Source: Hungatella sp. UBA5982 | GTDB lineage: Bacteria; Bacillota; Clostridia; Lachnospirales; Lachnospiraceae | DNA: 5,474 bases | NCBI GenBank assembly: GCA_002429965.1 | Contig: DJBG01000151.1 | Coordinates: 7,373 to 12,846 of the forward strand | Direction of reading: 5' to 3' | Shown here: one piece after another, positions 1-5,474 of the stretch | Position numbering within the stretch: the stretch's first letter is position 1 | How the letters are laid out: every line of letters starts with the position of its first letter | Program-made: the position numbers and the translations under genes | Notes under the pieces: generated by a model | What the model was told of the DNA's origin: nothing | The model's database searches: none | What the model saw: only the letters and a program-made list of their open reading frames with translations

Positions 1-438
1 CTTTTCCGCCATGATTTCGGGCCCATTGATCCCTACGGTAATGTCGGTTTCTATTTTATTAGAATAGCCGCCCAACAGCCGGTACACAGGAAGACCGGCC
101 TTTTTTCCCAGGATATCATAGCAGGCAATATCAATGGCAGTCTTTCCGCAGGGCGCATGGGCCGCAGCCCGGTCAAGATTCCAATAAACCTTTTCAATAT
201 CCGTAGGATCGGTTCCAAGAAGGGACTGTTCAAAATGCTTAATGCTTTCCACAGTTCCCCCCAGATTCTCCCCAGTTATCAACACACCTGGAGCGCCTTC
301 TCCATAACCGCATAGCCCTTCATCCGTTTCCACCTTTACCACCGCGCTTATGGCATGGGTAATGGTTCCCAGGGATATATGGAACGGTTCTTTTAAGGGT
401 ACCTTCACTGTCTTTACATTAATACCTGTAATTTTCAT
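1..438 (-). CDS. Dipeptide epimerase-like enzyme (mandelate racemase/muconate lactonizing family), N-terminal part, 3' truncated by window edge
   Basis: The visible 146 residues are the N-terminal capping domain and the very start of the barrel of an enolase-superfamily enzyme. Seen: an opening MKITGINV strand, then PLKEPFHISLGT (residues 14-25), which is the substrate-covering loop region; VVKVETDEGLCGYGEGAP (33-50); an alpha-helical stretch with AIDIACYDILGKKAGLPVY (101-119) and LLGG (121-124); and IETDITVGI (129-137), where the TIM barrel begins. The ETDxTVGI strand and the GYGEGAP motif are typical of the L-Ala-D/L-Glu epimerase branch. The catalytic lysines (KxK and a second Lys) and the metal ligands lie beyond the window, so activity and substrate cannot be confirmed. 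The ATG at 438 is preceded by CGGAGG nine bases upstream and 26 nt after the dppF stop, so it is probably the last visible gene of the peptide transporter operon. The expected role is cytoplasmic epimerisation of imported dipeptides, as for YkfB of B. subtilis. Other MR/MLE enzymes (muconate cycloisomerase, o-succinylbenzoate synthase) are possible but fit the context less well. Confidence 0.85.
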   Translation of the reverse strand, partial: MKITGINVKTVKVPLKEPFHISLGTITHAISAVVKVETDEGLCGYGEGAPGVLITGENLGGTVESIKHFEQSLLGTDPTDIEKVYWNLDRAAAHAPCGKTAIDIACYDILGKKAGLPVYRLLGGYSNKIETDITVGINGPEIMAEK

Positions 439-447
439 TGTCTTTAA

Positions 448-453
448 CCTCCG
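448..453 (-). promoter_or_regulatory. Ribosome binding site of the epimerase gene
   Basis: The minus strand reads CGGAGG, nine bases before the ATG at 438. It sits inside the 26-nt gap after the dppF stop codon. It supports this start, and the short gap without a terminator supports co-transcription with the transporter. Confidence 0.75.
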
Positions 454-464
454 TACATATTCTG

Positions 465-1460
465 TTATTTGTTCCATTCTCCTGTAAAATGACATGCGCA
501 GCAGTGTCCGTTTCCATAATCCTTCATCTCCGGTGCTTCCTTCCCGCAAATTTCCCTGGCCATAAAGCACCTGGTATGAAATACGCAGCCGGAAGGCGGA
601 TTTGCAGGGCTTGGCAGATCACCTTCCAGGATGATCTTCTCATTCCTAGTATGGCGGTCCGGTACCGGAATAGCCGAAAGCAGCGCCTTTGTATAGGGAT
701 GGAGCGTGTTCTGGTACAAATCAACTTTATCGGAAATCTCTACCATATGTCCCAGGTACATGACAGCAACCCTGTCAGAAATGTGTTTGATTACGCTTAA
801 ATCATGGGAAATAAAAATATAAGCCATTCCCATCTGCTTTTGAAGCCTGCGCAAAAGATTAATTACCTGTGCCTGAATGGATACGTCAAGAGCAGATACC
901 GGCTCATCGCACACCATAAGCTCCGGCCGCAGTACGATAGCTCTTGCAATTCCGATTCTCTGTCTCTGCCCCCCTGAAAATTCATGGGGATACCTGTTAT
1001 AATATTTTGTGTTAAGGCCCACGATCTCCATGGTCTCCAAAACCCTTTTCCTTATCTCTTCCCTGCCTGTTTTCCACTGGATGTCCAAAGGCTCTGCTAT
1101 GATATCACCGATGGTCATTCGGGGGTTTAAGGATGCATAGGGGTCCTGGAAAATAATCTGCATTTTACTTCTGCTCTTTCTCAGTTCCCCGCTTCTCAGC
1201 TTCATAAAATCCTGGTCCTCAAAAACGATCTCACCTTCCGTAGGTTCGATCAGCCGAAGCACAGAACGTCCCATGGTGGACTTTCCACAGCCTGACTCCC
1301 CTACCACGCCTAGGGTTTCTCCCGGATACAATTGAAAACTCACATCATCCACAGCTTTAATATATACCTTTTTCCCTGAGAAAGGGGAAGATTTTGCCGA
1401 AAACCACTTTTTTAAATGCTTTACCTCCAGCAAAGGCTTTCTCGTCTCCTGGCTGTCCAT
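465..1460 (-). CDS. dppF: Peptide ABC transporter ATP-binding protein, DppF/OppF type
   Basis: A 331-residue ABC ATPase of the peptide importer family, near the usual length. It is one of two nucleotide-binding subunits that drive peptide import from the cytoplasmic face of the membrane. Seen: Walker A GESGCGKS (residues 54-61), Q-loop Gln105 in [12 protein letters not shown], signature FSGGQRQR (161-168), Walker B LMVCDEP (181-187) with Glu186, D-loop SALD (189-192) and switch His219 in ISHD. All catalytic elements are intact. The oligopeptide/dipeptide transporter C-terminal domain starts near HPYTKALL (254-261) and ends with a cysteine set: Cys292, Cys298, Cys305 and a Cys320/321/323 group. 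The insertion around residues 21-33 before the first Walker strand, and the [11 protein letters not shown] pattern, fit DppF/OppF rather than DppD. An in-frame ATG 18 bases upstream (1478) is rejected because the AAGGAGG ribosome binding site lies between it and the ATG at 1460. This ATG overlaps the dppD stop by one base (TAATG), implying translational coupling and a DppD/DppF heterodimer. Confidence 0.95.
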   Translation of the reverse strand: MDSQETRKPLLEVKHLKKWFSAKSSPFSGKKVYIKAVDDVSFQLYPGETLGVVGESGCGKSTMGRSVLRLIEPTEGEIVFEDQDFMKLRSGELRKSRSKMQIIFQDPYASLNPRMTIGDIIAEPLDIQWKTGREEIRKRVLETMEIVGLNTKYYNRYPHEFSGGQRQRIGIARAIVLRPELMVCDEPVSALDVSIQAQVINLLRRLQKQMGMAYIFISHDLSVIKHISDRVAVMYLGHMVEISDKVDLYQNTLHPYTKALLSAIPVPDRHTRNEKIILEGDLPSPANPPSGCVFHTRCFMAREICGKEAPEMKDYGNGHCCACHFTGEWNK

Positions 1461-2449
1461 TATGCCTCCTCCTTCCATTGTGACTCATATTTAAAACATC
1501 GGATCTTCCTGCCTTCCTTTTCCGTAAGTTCCGGCATCTTTTCCCCGCATTTGGGTTTTGCATATTCACACCTGGGGCAAAAGGCGCAGCCCTTTGGCAT
1601 TGAATCGTAGCTTGGAACCATGCCCTTAATGACAGGAAGCTCCTCCACCTCACCATCCAGCCTGGGGATACAGTTCATAAGGCCTTCCGTGTAGGGATGC
1701 ATGGGATGATCAAAGATTTCGTCCGTAGTTCCCTGTTCCACAACCTTTCCTGCATACATGACCATGACATCATCTGCCACTTCGGCTATTACACCCAGGT
1801 CATGAGTGATCATCATGATGGAAGCGCCTGTCTTTTGCTTTAATTCATTAATCAGCTCCAAAATCTGTGCCTGAATAGTGACATCAAGAGCTGTCGTCGG
1901 CTCATCACAGATTAAAAGCTCCGGATTGCAGCAAAGAGCCATGGCGATCATGACCCGCTGGCGCATGCCCCCGGAAAGCTGGTGAGGGTACTCATCGATC
2001 CGCTTTTCCGGCAAAGGGATCTTTACCATGCGAAGCATCTCTATGGCCTTTTCACGGGCCTGCTGCCTGGATATTCCCGCCTCGTGAATGATCAGGGCTT
2101 CCATGATCTGCTGTCCTACGGTGAACACAGGATTTAGGGAGGTCATAGGCTCCTGAAAGATCATGGCAATCTTCTTTCCCCGGATCTTTCTCATTTCATC
2201 TGGGGATTTCTCTAAAAGATTTTCTCCCCGGTAGATAATTTCCCCGCCTTCAATCCTTCCCGGAGGGGTCTCTATAAGCTGCATAATGGATAAGGAGGTA
2301 ATGCTCTTTCCACATCCTGATTCCCCTACAACTCCCAGGGTTTTTCCCTGTTCTATGGAAAAGGACACATCATTCACTGCCTTTACCACGCCTGCATCTG
2401 TATAGAAATATGTTTTCAGATTTTTAACTTCAATTAATTTATTATCCAT
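1460..2449 (-). CDS. dppD: Peptide ABC transporter ATP-binding protein, DppD/OppD type
   Basis: A 329-residue ABC ATPase, full length for the family, partnering the dppF product as the second nucleotide-binding subunit of the importer. Seen: Walker A GESGCGKS (42-49), Q-loop Gln99 in [17 protein letters not shown], signature LSGGMRQR (158-165), Walker B LLICDEP (178-184) with Glu183, D-loop TALD (186-189), and switch His216 in [16 protein letters not shown]. The GMRQR signature and the [13 protein letters not shown]-loop are the hallmarks that separate DppD/OppD from DppF/OppF. The C-terminal peptide-transporter domain has HPYTEGLM (251-258) and cysteines 288, 291, 294, 301 and 318. The start was placed at the ATG at 2449 because it follows AGGAGG by five bases; the ORF extends 14 codons further upstream into the dppC stop region, which is not a plausible start. 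The stop overlaps the dppF ATG by one base. Confidence 0.95.
   Translation of the reverse strand: MDNKLIEVKNLKTYFYTDAGVVKAVNDVSFSIEQGKTLGVVGESGCGKSITSLSIMQLIETPPGRIEGGEIIYRGENLLEKSPDEMRKIRGKKIAMIFQEPMTSLNPVFTVGQQIMEALIIHEAGISRQQAREKAIEMLRMVKIPLPEKRIDEYPHQLSGGMRQRVMIAMALCCNPELLICDEPTTALDVTIQAQILELINELKQKTGASIMMITHDLGVIAEVADDVMVMYAGKVVEQGTTDEIFDHPMHPYTEGLMNCIPRLDGEVEELPVIKGMVPSYDSMPKGCAFCPRCEYAKPKCGEKMPELTEKEGRKIRCFKYESQWKEEA
1468..1474 (-). promoter_or_regulatory. Ribosome binding site that fixes the dppF start
   Basis: The minus strand reads AAGGAGG followed by a further AGG, seven bases before the ATG at 1460. It lies within the last codons of dppD and would be inside the reading frame if the ATG at 1478 were the start. 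It therefore argues for the downstream start MDSQETRK. Confidence 0.8.
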
Positions 2450-2454
2450 CTTTT

Positions 2455-2460
2455 CCTCCT
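2455..2460 (-). promoter_or_regulatory. Ribosome binding site that fixes the dppD start
   Basis: A consensus AGGAGG on the minus strand, five bases before the ATG at 2449 and just after the dppC stop at 2463. It fills most of the 13-nt dppC-dppD gap and excludes the longer in-frame start at 2491, which would lie inside dppC. Confidence 0.8.
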
Positions 2461-2462
2461 GA

Positions 2463-3374
2463 TCAGGCTCTAAGCTTGGGATCCAGGGCATCTCTCAGTC
2501 CATCCCCAAAGATATTAAATGCTACAACCGTCACCATAATGGCAATTCCTGGCACGATGCTGTACACCGGAAGGAAGCTGATAAAAGACTGGGCAGAGCT
2601 GATCATGTTGCCCCAACTTGGAGTAGGCGGCTGGATGCCAAGGCCAAGAAAGCTTAAGGAGGCCTCATACATGATGGCATTTGGAATTCCCAGGGTCACA
2701 AGCACGATCACCGTTGATAAGCAGTTGGGAATCAGATGCTTTGTAATGATCCGGAAGGAGGTTCCGCCGCTGGCCTTGCTGGCCTCCACATACTCTTTTT
2801 CTTTTAGCTGCATGACAGAGCCGCGGATCAGCCTGGCAGTTCTCACCCAGGTCAGAAGACCAAGGGCAATAAACAGGTTCTGGAGGCCCTGACCCATAAA
2901 AGTCATAATCGCCATAGCAAAGAGAAGATCCGGGAACGCTGCAAAAATCTCCATGATCCGGGATATCAGGGTATCCACCGCCCCTCCGAAATAGCCTGCA
3001 ATGGCTCCAAGAGTGATTCCGATAACCGATGCAAGGATCTGAGCCAGGATTCCAATGCTTAAAGATACCCTGGTTCCATGGATCAGACGGGATAAAATAT
3101 CTCTTCCATATTCATCTGCACCTAGAAGATGCTTGGAGGAGGGTGGTGCCAGAACCGAGGCATAGTCCTGGTAAGTAGGATCATACGGGCTTACAACAGG
3201 CGCAAACAGAGCCAGCAGAATCAGGAAAAAGATCACTCCCAGACAGAATAAAGCCGCCTTATTCTTTTTAAGTCTCTTAAAGCTGTCCTTATAATAGCTG
3301 GAATATTCCATCTCACCATTCAGGAGCTGTTCTTCAAATTTCCTCTGTTTTGTAAAAATACTAAAAATCTTCAT
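2463..3374 (-). CDS. dppC: Peptide ABC transporter permease, DppC/OppC type
   Basis: A 303-residue integral membrane permease that forms half of the peptide channel with the DppB-like subunit. Seen: a cytoplasmic N-terminal tail of about 40 residues ending in the basic stretch FKRLKKNKAAL; a first membrane span at about 41-63 (LFCLGVIFFLILLALFAPVV); the extracytoplasmic segment with VSPYDP (61-66) and LLGADEYGRDILSRLIHGTR (83-102), which is highly characteristic of DppC/OppC; further spans at about 103-129, 140-160, 165-180, 219-240 and 270-290. The EAA loop that docks onto the ATPases is visible as EYVEASKASGGTSFRIITKH (194-213), with the conserved Glu-Ala and Gly. LSFLGLGIQPPTPSWG (240-255) and the terminal FGDGLRDALDPKLR (289-302) are family signatures. 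The ATG at 3374 shares its A with the dppB stop (TGATG) and has an AGGAG seven bases upstream. Peptide import is well supported; nickel permeases (NikC) are related but the context favours peptides. Confidence 0.95.
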   Translation of the reverse strand: MKIFSIFTKQRKFEEQLLNGEMEYSSYYKDSFKRLKKNKAALFCLGVIFFLILLALFAPVVSPYDPTYQDYASVLAPPSSKHLLGADEYGRDILSRLIHGTRVSLSIGILAQILASVIGITLGAIAGYFGGAVDTLISRIMEIFAAFPDLLFAMAIMTFMGQGLQNLFIALGLLTWVRTARLIRGSVMQLKEKEYVEASKASGGTSFRIITKHLIPNCLSTVIVLVTLGIPNAIMYEASLSFLGLGIQPPTPSWGNMISSAQSFISFLPVYSIVPGIAIMVTVVAFNIFGDGLRDALDPKLRA

Positions 3375-4306
3375 CAGTTTGCTCCTTTCCCATAGCGGAT
3401 TCTTGGATCAATAAATGCATAAGAAATATCCACCAGCAGATTTACGATTACAAATACGAATGCAATATACATCACGGTCCCTTCCAAAAGCGGCAGGTCA
3501 CGGTTTGACATGGAATCTACCGCCAGCTTTCCAATTCCGGGTATGGAAAAAACCCTCTCGATTAACATGGAGCCTGTCAGCATGTTTCCAAGCTCTGTAC
3601 CCACCAGCGTAATAATGGGAATCATGGCATTTTTTAAGGCATGCTTCATAATAACCATGCTTTCCTTTACTCCCTTTGCCCTTGCGGTTCTGATATAATC
3701 CTGCTTGACCACGTCAAGCATGCTGGTGCGGGTGATACGTGCGATGCTTCCGGCATAGCGGGTGCCCAGGGCAATGCTTGGAAGGATAAAAAATATCGGT
3801 CCCTCAAAACCGGAGATTGGAAGTAAGTCCAGCTTCAACCCGAAAACGATCTGAAGAATGATGGCAATCCAGAAAGACGGTGCCGACACTCCGATAATGG
3901 AAGTGGTCATAAGCACTGAATCGATCCATTTTCCCCGGTTAATGGCAGCGGCCATACCACAGGACACACCCAGTACCACGGCAAATAAAAAGGACATGGA
4001 GGCCAGCTTTACGGTCACCAAAAAGCAGCGCACCAGGGCCGTTGTCACTACCTCTTTCGTAAAATAAGATTTGCCGAAATCCAGATGGATGGCGCCCTTT
4101 AAAAAATTCAAATATTGCTGTGGCAGGGACACGTCAAGCCCCAGCTCATGACGTACCCTGGCAATGGTCTGCGCATCCGCCCGCTTTTCAAGCATTAACT
4201 CCACAGGGCCTCCCGGTACGACCTGGAGAAGTATAAAAGTAATAAGACTGATCCCAAACAATACGAACAGTGTCTGGAGCAGTCTTTTTGAAATATATTG
4301 AAACAT
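3374..4306 (-). CDS. dppB: Peptide ABC transporter permease, DppB/OppB type
   Basis: A 310-residue integral membrane permease, the partner of the DppC-like subunit. Seen: N-terminal MFQYISKRLLQTLFVLFGIS leading into membrane span 1 (about 9-31) followed by VVPGGPVE (29-36); the periplasmic-side segment ELGLDVSLPQQYLNFL (54-69) and LDFGKSY (75-81), all typical of DppB/OppB; spans at about 95-121, 132-158, 168-185, 228-250 and 276-298; APSFW (142-146); the EAA loop DYIRTARAKGVKESMVIMKH (203-222) contacting an ATPase; ERVFSIPGIGKL (250-261); and the terminal YAFIDPRIRYG (296-306). The ATG at 4306 was chosen because it gives the family's standard N-terminus and has AGGGGA five bases upstream. A GTG at 4348, in frame, lies inside the intergenic hairpin and would add 14 polar residues, so it is rejected. 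The gene follows the binding protein after a 69-nt gap and overlaps dppC by one base. Confidence 0.95.
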   Translation of the reverse strand: MFQYISKRLLQTLFVLFGISLITFILLQVVPGGPVELMLEKRADAQTIARVRHELGLDVSLPQQYLNFLKGAIHLDFGKSYFTKEVVTTALVRCFLVTVKLASMSFLFAVVLGVSCGMAAAINRGKWIDSVLMTTSIIGVSAPSFWIAIILQIVFGLKLDLLPISGFEGPIFFILPSIALGTRYAGSIARITRTSMLDVVKQDYIRTARAKGVKESMVIMKHALKNAMIPIITLVGTELGNMLTGSMLIERVFSIPGIGKLAVDSMSNRDLPLLEGTVMYIAFVFVIVNLLVDISYAFIDPRIRYGKGAN

Positions 4307-4311
4307 ATGGT

Positions 4312-4317
4312 TCCCCT
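4312..4317 (-). promoter_or_regulatory. Ribosome binding site of dppB
   Basis: AGGGGA on the minus strand, five bases before the ATG at 4306. It is less close to the AGGAGG consensus than the sites of the downstream genes. It supports the 310-residue form of DppB over the longer GTG-started form. Confidence 0.6.
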
Positions 4318-4330
4318 TTTTCTTATTTAA

Positions 4331-4354
4331 AAGGGAGTGGAAAACCACTCCCTT
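4331..4354 (-). terminator. Intergenic stem-loop between binding protein and dppB: attenuator or mRNA-stabilising hairpin
   Basis: A perfect inverted repeat: a 10-bp arm AAGGGAGTGG, a 4-base loop of T (minus strand) and the complementary arm. On the minus strand it is followed by only a short T run (about four T including the stem end, then AAATAAG), so it is a weak intrinsic terminator at best; on the plus strand no T run follows. It lies 21 nt after the binding-protein stop and about 13 nt before the dppB ribosome binding site. In many binding-protein-dependent transporters such a hairpin lets the binding protein be made in excess of the membrane parts, by partial termination or by blocking 3' decay. 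That role is inferred here. Confidence 0.75.
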
Positions 4355-4375
4355 AGGTCACGTATTCCAATTGTA

Positions 4376-5474
4376 TTATTGTTGGAAATCTGCGTTAGCG
4401 TAGAAGCTTCGGAATGTTGAATCCATGACAAGGCCTGTAATCTTTGGATTTAAAAGATAACATTTGGACTCATTGTAAATAGGAGCGATAGCAAAATCCT
4501 CTCTTGTGAGAATGTGTTCGGCCTTTACATATATTTCCTGGCGTTCTGCTTCATCCGAAGTCTGAACACCAGCTTCCATCAGCTTCTTAAATTCTTCGTT
4601 ATGCCAGAAGCTTGAAGAGCGGTCTGTACGGGAATCACTTACCGGATACAGCATGCTGTCCGGATCGTTGTAATCCACATACCAGTTGCCTACTCCGGCA
4701 TCCACGCTGCCTGATTTTTTCATATCAGACCATGCCGCTGAATCAACCTGTTCAATCGTAACGTTAATGCCTGCTGCCTTTGCCTGCTCCTGGAATGCGG
4801 TGGCAATGGGGATAGAAGTTGCATATTTTGTGTTTACCGTAAGTCGGAGGTCATATCCATTTGCATATCCTGCCTCTGCAAGAAGAGCCTTTGCGCCCTC
4901 CGGATCGTAAGCAAATTCCTTCTGGGAATCATCATGTCCGATGATACCGGCTGGAATAAAGGAGCTTGCAGGCTTTGCAGTGCCGTGGAAAATACTCTCG
5001 CAAATCGCCTGTCTATTGACGGACATGGAAATGGCCTGTCTTATTTTGGGATCGGAAATAGACTTAACATTAAAGGTCATGTAATATCCGCCGATAGGCT
5101 GGAACATATGCATCTGATCTTTTAATTTTGGATCCGCCTGATAAACCGGATACATGTTTGTCTCCACATCCACGTAATCTATATTTCCCTTCTGGTATTC
5201 CAGAACCTGAGTATTGGCATCCTCAATGAACTTATAGCTTACACCGTCAAACTTAGCGGCATTGCCGTGGTAGCCGTCAAATCTGGAAATCTCCACGCCC
5301 ACGCCCGGGGTATAGCTGTCAAACTTAAAGGGGCCTGTACCGATCAGTTCTGACTTTCCCCAGTTATCCCCTGCCGCCTCGCAGGCATCCGCAGGATAAA
5401 TCCCACAGTAGGGAGTGGATAAAACAGAAACAAACGGCGTATAGACCTCTGACAACGTAATGGTGAAATGAGTA
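4376..5474 (-). CDS. Peptide ABC transporter substrate-binding protein (SBP family 5, OppA/DppA-like), 5' truncated by window edge
   Basis: The visible 365 residues are the C-terminal two thirds of an extracytoplasmic solute-binding protein; the family is usually 500-550 residues, so about 150-180 residues including the signal peptide and probable lipobox lie beyond the right edge. It would capture peptides outside the membrane and deliver them to DppB/DppC. Seen (numbering from the first full codon at 5473): ELIGTGPFKFDSYTPG (42-57), the classic family motif; FDGVSYKFIEDANTQVLEYQ (75-94); MTFNVKS (132-138) and DPKIRQAISMSVNRQAI (141-157); EGAKALLAEAGYANGYDL (192-209); and NWYVDYNDPDSML (263-275), which matches the OppA segment whose Asp anchors the peptide amino terminus. 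It ends with SFYANADFQQ and a TAA. The reading frame is open through the right edge; a TTG at 5455 could be read as a start but lies mid-domain, so it is not one. It is the first visible gene of the operon. It is named here by family only, since the specificity (dipeptide or longer) cannot be read from this fragment. Confidence 0.93.
   Translation of the reverse strand, partial: THFTITLSEVYTPFVSVLSTPYCGIYPADACEAAGDNWGKSELIGTGPFKFDSYTPGVGVEISRFDGYHGNAAKFDGVSYKFIEDANTQVLEYQKGNIDYVDVETNMYPVYQADPKLKDQMHMFQPIGGYYMTFNVKSISDPKIRQAISMSVNRQAICESIFHGTAKPASSFIPAGIIGHDDSQKEFAYDPEGAKALLAEAGYANGYDLRLTVNTKYATSIPIATAFQEQAKAAGINVTIEQVDSAAWSDMKKSGSVDAGVGNWYVDYNDPDSMLYPVSDSRTDRSSSFWHNEEFKKLMEAGVQTSDEAERQEIYVKAEHILTREDFAIAPIYNESKCYLLNPKITGLVMDSTFRSFYANADFQQ

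Noticed and set aside
51..233. 60-codon minus-strand open frame
   Set aside because: It lies out of frame inside the epimerase gene, whose continuous frame from 438 to the edge has clear family motifs.
438..800. 120-codon open frame on the plus strand
   Set aside because: It is antisense to dppF, shows no domain-like composition (many scattered Cys, Arg and Met), and has no convincing ribosome binding site; the minus-strand gene is unambiguous.
1357..1656. 99-codon minus-strand open frame spanning the dppD-dppF junction
   Set aside because: It is an out-of-frame reading across two well-supported genes, with a basic, low-quality composition.
2476..2892. 138-codon open frame on the plus strand opposite dppC
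   Set aside because: It is a shadow of the dppC coding sequence; the dppC frame has every family motif, and the antisense product resembles nothing.
4307..4348. Upstream GTG start giving DppB 14 extra residues
   Set aside because: The GTG falls inside the hairpin stem, lacks a ribosome binding site, and adds a polar segment absent from DppB/OppB proteins; the ATG at 4306 has AGGGGA upstream.
5453..5455. TTG as start of the binding-protein gene
   Set aside because: The frame stays open to the right edge and the sequence before TTG (THFTIT) reads as typical mid-domain SBP sequence; a start here would remove a third of the protein and its signal peptide.

Overview
The window holds one co-directional gene cluster read entirely on the minus strand, so transcription runs from the right edge to the left. 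In transcription order it encodes an extracellular peptide-binding protein (5' end cut by the window edge), two inner-membrane permeases (DppB- and DppC-like), two ABC ATPases (DppD- and DppF-like), and the N-terminal part of an enolase-superfamily enzyme that most resembles a dipeptide (L-Ala-D/L-Glu type) epimerase, cut by the left edge. Together the first five are a complete Dpp/Opp-family ABC importer for peptides, apart from the missing N-terminus of the binding protein.

Layout, right to left: binding protein (5474 to 4376); a 69-nt gap with a perfect 10-bp hairpin; dppB (4306 to 3374); dppC (3374 to 2463, sharing one base with dppB); a 13-nt gap; dppD (2449 to 1460); dppF (1460 to 465, sharing one base with dppD); a 26-nt gap; epimerase (438 to beyond 1). 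Every internal start has a purine-rich Shine-Dalgarno sequence, and no gap contains an obvious promoter. This is almost certainly one operon. There is no non-coding stretch above 300 bases, and I see no RNA gene, mobile element, CRISPR array or long repeat.

How the genes work together (inference): the binding protein captures peptides outside the cell, DppB/DppC form the channel, and DppD/DppF power import by ATP hydrolysis. The epimerase would then act on imported dipeptides, for example turning L-Ala-D-Glu from peptidoglycan turnover into L-Ala-L-Glu, which ordinary peptidases can cut. The same pairing of a dpp-type transporter with an epimerase is known in Bacillus subtilis (dpp and ykf genes, YkfB), so it points to salvage of murein or dietary dipeptides.

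The strong AGGAGG-type ribosome binding sites, moderate base composition and protein style suggest a Firmicute, perhaps a clostridial (Lachnospiraceae-like) bacterium. This taxonomic guess is weak. I found no previously undescribed system here. The points most worth a second look are the epimerase linkage, the intergenic hairpin, and the cysteine clusters in the C-terminal domains of both ATPases.
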